Of a stretch of DNA of 64,000 nucleotides, positions 60,213 through 64,000 are shown in pieces (the first letter of the stretch is position 1; the number at the start of each line of letters is the position of its first letter). The DNA is from Symbiodinium natans (lineage: Eukaryota > Sar > Dinophyceae > Suessiales > Symbiodiniaceae). Made by a program: the position numbers and the translations under genes. The stretch covers positions 206,501 through 270,500 of the forward strand of contig CAJNDS010002398.1 of assembly GCA_905221605.1 (NCBI GenBank), in the 5' to 3' direction. The notes under the pieces were generated by a model. That model ran no database searches, had not been told where the DNA came from, and was given only the letters and a program-made list of their open reading frames with translations.

Positions 60213-61716
60213 GTGCCCCCGAGCGCGCCGGTTTTGTGGCTGAAGATCCTCACGTTTCCTTTCACAGGTCCCCAAAGACTGCGCTGGAAGGCCGAAGCGA
60301 GGCGCTGTGTGCCAAGACTTCCCCTCGAAGGCGGGGGTCTTCGTCCAGGGTGCGAGGCGACCATGGCCTCAGGAGCTTTGAGAGGTGGCCTTTTGCGCCG
60401 CGAGGACATCGAAGCCTTGGTGGAAGCCGCGCCGTCAGGGCGACCTTTACCTGTGATCTACTTCTTGGACAATGCCGAAGCAGCCACTATGAGGATCACT
60501 GCTTTTTTGGTTCGAGTGCGAGCCGGGGGCTTGATGGCTGCTCTACCAGGCACCGACGAAATCCGCTCTCTACTCGAATCCCTGAATGCTGGCGATCCAG
60601 AGGCACCTTTGCTTTACATTCCGATGAACATCGTCTGCGAGACTCCGAGAAGGCGCAACGTGGGCGAGCAGCCCCTCCTCTTAGTGGACATTCTTACTGC
60701 TCGCAGGGGATGTCGAGAGAAACCCCGGCCCCTTTACATGACGGGGCTCCTCGGGGTGCGTTGGACATGCAAGGTGGTTTCGCTCCTTCCACTCGCCGCA
60801 AGATGGACAAAGCCCTCAGCGCATTTGCTCTATGGCTCCAGGAATTTCTCGGACAAAGTCTTTTCAGCGTTCTGAGCTCTGCTCAAGCTGCGGCTCTTGC
60901 CCTTCGTGCCTTTGGTCTTTACTTGTACTCCTCTGGCCAGCCCAGGTACCTCTTGGTTTACGCAATCACCTCGATCCAAGGACTGTCGTCCTGAATTCCG
61001 TTCCCATTTGTCTTCAGCCTGGCAAGTGGATCGCAAATGGCAACTTGCCGAGCCTGGCGAATGTCGGCCAGTCATCTCCCTTCCGGTGCTTCAGGCTGCT
61101 GTGGCTCTCAGTCTGTGCTGGGGTTGGTGTGACTGGGCTGCGCTCACCCTCGTGGGCTTCGTGTGTGTGTTGCACCCTGCCGAGATGATCTTCCTTCAGC
61201 GCCAGGATTTGGTCTTTCCTGAGGACGCTTTGTCGCCGGACCCGGTTGCTTACGTCCACATTCGCAACCCTAAGACGCAGCGGTTTGCCCGCCGGCAGCA
61301 CTCGCGTCTTGAGGACCCACTCACCTTGCTGCTTCTTGAAGCTCTCTACCTTGACCTGCCCTTGCAGTCGCGCCTCTTCCGTGGCTCCATGCACACTTAC
61401 AGGCGGCAGTGGAACGCCATCATGAGTCGCCTCGGGGTCCCGCACAGGCTCTCCCAAAAGGGCGCAACCCTGGTGTGCTCGAGGGTCAGGGGCCACCCAC
61501 CTCTACCTAGAGACAGAGGACTTGCCTCTAGTGGCGTGGAGGGGGAGGTGGGCTAGAACCAAGACGGTTGAGTTTTACCTCCAGGAGGTAGGTGCACAAT
61601 TACTCTTGCAACGCCTTCCGCGATCGGCGCGCGATCGGATCCGTTTGTTGAGCACGTACTCCCGCGCTCTGATTCTGAACGTAGTTCAGTCTTGTGGCGT
61701 TCGCCAAGAATACTAG
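60213..61716 (+). pseudogene. second tyrosine recombinase fragment with upstream domain, frameshifted
   Basis: Plus-strand remnant spread over at least four frames. About 60370-60690 encodes an ordered upstream segment (LLRREDIEALVEAAPSGRP, PVIYFLDNAEAATMRITAF). About 60780-60990 is the helical N-terminal domain of a recombinase (FALWLQEFLGQSLFSVLSS, YLLVYAITSIQ). About 61000-61460 and 61460-61710 give the catalytic part (ISLPVLQAAVALSLCWGW; PKTQRFARRQHSRLEDP; GSMHTYRRQWNAIMSRLG; WRGRWARTKTVEFYLQEVG). The nucleophile Tyr and a Trp/His-site Trp are visible. At the first-Arg site the sequence is LHPAEM, with His instead of Arg. This lineage is very common in Symbiodiniaceae retroelements (family knowledge) and differs from the recombinase at 9.1-9.8 kb. 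Several indels make it non-functional. Confidence 0.75.
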
Positions 61717-61799
61717 AAGCGGAAGTTTGCAGGCAGCTCCTGTTTCACGGCCTTCGGCCGCAGTTTGGGACGCTTCGTATCCGCAGGCGGAAAAGTGTG

Positions 61800-62070
61800 A
61801 TGGGTTTAGGGTTAAGGGCTTTTTGGGGTTTGGGGGTTTAGGGCTTTAGGGCTTGGAGTTTTGGGGTTTAGGGTTTTTTGGGGTTTAGGGTTTAGGGCAT
61901 TTTAAGGCTTAATTCGGGCTCTGTGGGGTTTGGGTCTTCTTAGGGCTTAGGTTTTTTAGGTTTAGGGCTTAGGGCTTTTTCGGGGGCTATTTAGGGCTTA
62001 GGGCTTTCTTGGGTTTGGGGGTTTAGGGCTTGAGGGCCTGGCGTTTTAGGGTTTAGGGCTGTTTAGGGTT
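61800..62070 (+). repeat. degenerate TTTAGGG-type tract, G-rich on plus
   Basis: Loose repetition of ggtttagggctt and variants over 270 bases, strongly decayed compared with the tract at 34 kb. Confidence 0.75.
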
Positions 62071-62362
62071 CAGGCCTACGCAATATAGTACATAGCTATC
62101 TGACTTAAAGCAGCGTGGCCCACATGCACTAAGTCAGATTCATTTCTACCAATAAACAGATCTGGATATCAATCCTACCGCAGCGAAGAGCCATTCTTTC
62201 TTGAATTTTCAATTTTTTCCTGAAATTTGCCTTCTGGGTTCCCGAATTGGATCTCTGCTGTTCCTGAAGTGGCCCTGGCAATTCCCGAATTCTGTTCCTG
62301 AATCCAGCTCTTGGTTCCTGAATCCGCTTTGTTGTTCCTGAATTTAGTTCCCGAATTGGTTG

Positions 62363-62989
62363 TTAGCCAGGAGGCGCCGAAGTTGTGGGCTTCTCTTTTT
62401 GGGGGGGTTTGGGGGTTTGCGGGGGGGGGGGGGGGGTAGGGGGGGGGTGAAGGGCGCGCGGGTTAGGGGCGGGGGTTAGGTGGGGGGGGAGTTTGGGGGT
62501 TTCTGGGGGTGGGGCTTCTTGAGGCCACCTTCGATCCCATCCCTTGGGCCTTGGAATTCTTCGCCGCCAGGGTTCTGGCAGATCACCGGGAGAAACGGCG
62601 ACGGCCTCAAAGAGCCATTCAGGAGCTGTTGCTAACTGAAACCACAAACCGTAGACATACCCTGCAGGGATCATGATGTCCCTGAAGTGCAGGGGTGCGT
62701 GGCACTGCCACTGTATGGCCGTCGCGGGTTGAGGGCTGCTGTGACACGGCGCAGTCCAGTCTGTAGCTGTCACCACCACACGCATACACCGCTTAACCCC
62801 GCAAAAGACATTGAGACTTTGAGGTGTACGTCTGCCTTGTCGAGTCCAACAGCGGGAAGTTGAGCTTTCCCAAGGGTGGCAAGTGACCGGGAGGCAAAGA
62901 GCCCAAATGCATCGAATGGTCCCATGGAGCCATAAACCAAGGGGCTTAGGATGATGTTGGGGTCTTCCGGTGAAGCTTTCAGTCAGCAA
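62363..62989 (-). CDS. possible exon(s) in a 208-codon ORF, unknown
   Basis: Minus-strand open frame. Its middle looks like real protein (FRDIMIPAGYVYGLWFQLA, EWLFEAVAVSPGDLPEPW), while its end is a Pro-rich translation of the G-run block at 62400-62520. No family recognised; the N-terminal third is doubtful. Confidence 0.25.
   Translation of the reverse strand: MLTESFTGRPQHHPKPLGLWLHGTIRCIWALCLPVTCHPWESSTSRCWTRQGRRTPQSLNVFCGVKRCMRVVVTATDWTAPCHSSPQPATAIQWQCHAPLHFRDIMIPAGYVYGLWFQLATAPEWLFEAVAVSPGDLPEPWRRRIPRPKGWDRRWPQEAPPPETPKLPPHLTPAPNPRALHPPPTPPPPPQTPKPPQKEKPTTSAPPG
62400..62520 (+). repeat. G-run block
   Basis: Several runs of 5 to about 16 G separated by one to six bases, able in principle to form G-quadruplexes. 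Assembly of such runs is often unreliable. Confidence 0.85.
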
Positions 62990-63060
62990 ATTTTCGGTCC
63001 GCTGTTTAGAAGCGCGCTTTTTTTAAATCATGTAAAGCCTGGGCACCGCCTGGCTGCGAC

Positions 63061-63144
63061 CCCCAAGCCCCAAACCCCAAACCCCAAACCCTAAACCCTA
63101 AACCCTAAACCCCAAACCCTAAACCCTATATAAACCCTAAACCA
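63061..63144 (-). repeat. CCCTAAA-type tract
   Basis: About eleven units of aaaccc(t/c) on the plus strand, opposite in orientation to the tract at 61800-62070, 1 kb away. Confidence 0.9.
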
Positions 63145-64000
63145 CTTTCCACTCCCAGGAAAGACTCCGACCGGAGCGTGCTGGACTGCGCATACCGGGA
63201 GCGCAGGGGCCCAGAGGTTGGTCCTGGGCTTTAAAGCCCATGGGCCCATGAAGAACACGACATCCTGAAGCATGAAAAAGCCGTAGCGCGCTTTGAGCAT
63301 GAGGTCAGGCTTACAGTGCATGTGCAGGATTCGGGGTATTCAGGTAGTCCAGCAGTTTGAAGTATGCAGGCACAGGAAAGTCTCATGGCCACTTCATAAT
63401 GATTCCCCGGAGCTTCTGTATGGTTTTTCTAAGGCTGTTGGAAGAGACCAGCATTCAGCAAGAGCGCTTGACCCTGTACCAAGGCAGCGTGCTTTGTTTT
63501 GACCACAGATGTTACTTGTTGCATGTACCCCCCCCCCGTCTTCTCTAGAGACCGAGCTAGCAGCAATAAGCAACCACATGTTCTTCTTTTCGCCTGCATG
63601 CTCTCCCAGGTCGCATGTGCACCCAGCACAAAGTGAAATGCCATCACTTGACAGTTTCATGTTTCTAGAAAAAGCAGAAGATGCGAATCTCGCATGGTCG
63701 ATGTCTCATTCATAAAGTGGGAGTTCTTGCTTTTCTCCGTGCATCTGCAAACTGGCAGGGATGTGCATGCTTTCGTTCGTGCAGCATGACTCGGGCTTGA
63801 AAGGGATGATTCCAACGGTGTTTGGCAAAGACTCTCACATGAAAGACGGCCTTTGAAACTCAGCCATTTTAGATACCCTTTGTTCGGCCGAATTGCGTGT
63901 CAAAGGGAACAAAGCTGCATTTGGATATACGCCATCAAGAACGACTTGTCCGTTTATGCATGATGGAACTTACTTGTAAGGTCTGCCATGATGGTATTTG
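63145..64000. other. no recognised gene at window end
   Basis: About 850 bases with short conflicting frames only; a C run at 63531-63539. Confidence 0.35.

Noticed and set aside
1-64000. tRNA, rRNA, riboswitch and CRISPR features
   Set aside because: No cloverleaf with a convincing T-loop, no rRNA core sequence and no regularly spaced spacers were found by eye; small RNA genes may have been missed.

Overview
This window looks like nuclear DNA from a dinoflagellate, most likely a member of the Symbiodiniaceae. Four things point that way. There are interstitial tracts of the TTTAGGG telomere type. Introns have non-canonical GC or GA donors, one of them splitting a Walker A motif. Reverse transcriptases and tyrosine recombinases are of the DIRS type that is abundant in these genomes. 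Arrays of a palindromic AAAAGTGGCTTTT-type satellite occur between genes. No bacterial operon structure, rRNA, tRNA or CRISPR array was recognised. Most of the window is mobile or repetitive DNA; the one host gene I can name is an ABCG-type transporter.

Left part, 1-21.6 kb. A frameshifted reverse transcriptase/RNase H lies at 1.4-2.6 kb (minus strand). It abuts one of two 265-bp direct repeats that bracket an exon-like segment. Next come a SINE-like element and two tandem copies of a 690-bp unit. From 5.06 to 19.4 kb a long series of minus-strand ORFs forms what I read as one large mobile element. In its own 5'-to-3' direction it encodes: a Cys-rich leader plus a 1301-residue ORF that joins a GxSxG serine-hydrolase-like domain, a membrane segment and an SF1 helicase domain; two ORFs, one of them coiled-coil; proline-rich ORFs; a Cys-rich ORF; and a tyrosine recombinase with recognisable Arg, His-x-x-Lys, His and Tyr positions, followed by a long proline-rich tail. 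It contains no visible reverse transcriptase or DDE integrase. An inverted, partly deleted copy of its 3' end sits at 20.5-21.1 kb and stops at the same terminal sequence.

Middle part, 21.6-32.3 kb. A Ty1/copia retrotransposon (minus strand) carries one uninterrupted 2578-codon ORF: Gln-rich gag, zinc knuckle, protease, integrase, reverse transcriptase and RNase H, plus an extra C-terminal region of about 670 residues. A gag-like leader is separated from it by one in-frame stop codon. Its two terminal repeats are in opposite orientation, which is not normal for an LTR element. It sits among the same 310-bp and 690-bp repeat units seen at the left end.

Right part, 32.3-64 kb. Two palindromic satellite clusters flank opposing interstitial telomere tracts (33.5-35.0 kb). 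From 38.4 to about 42.2 kb, at least ten small plus-strand exons spell out, in order, the nucleotide-binding domain of an ABCG half-transporter. From 42 to 60 kb there is little I can identify: short exon-like ORFs, microsatellites and tandem repeats. A second, frameshifted recombinase fragment of a different lineage lies at 60.2-61.7 kb, followed by degenerate telomere-type repeats and G-rich runs. All exon calls and the large-element reading come from motifs read by eye and were not tested by database search.
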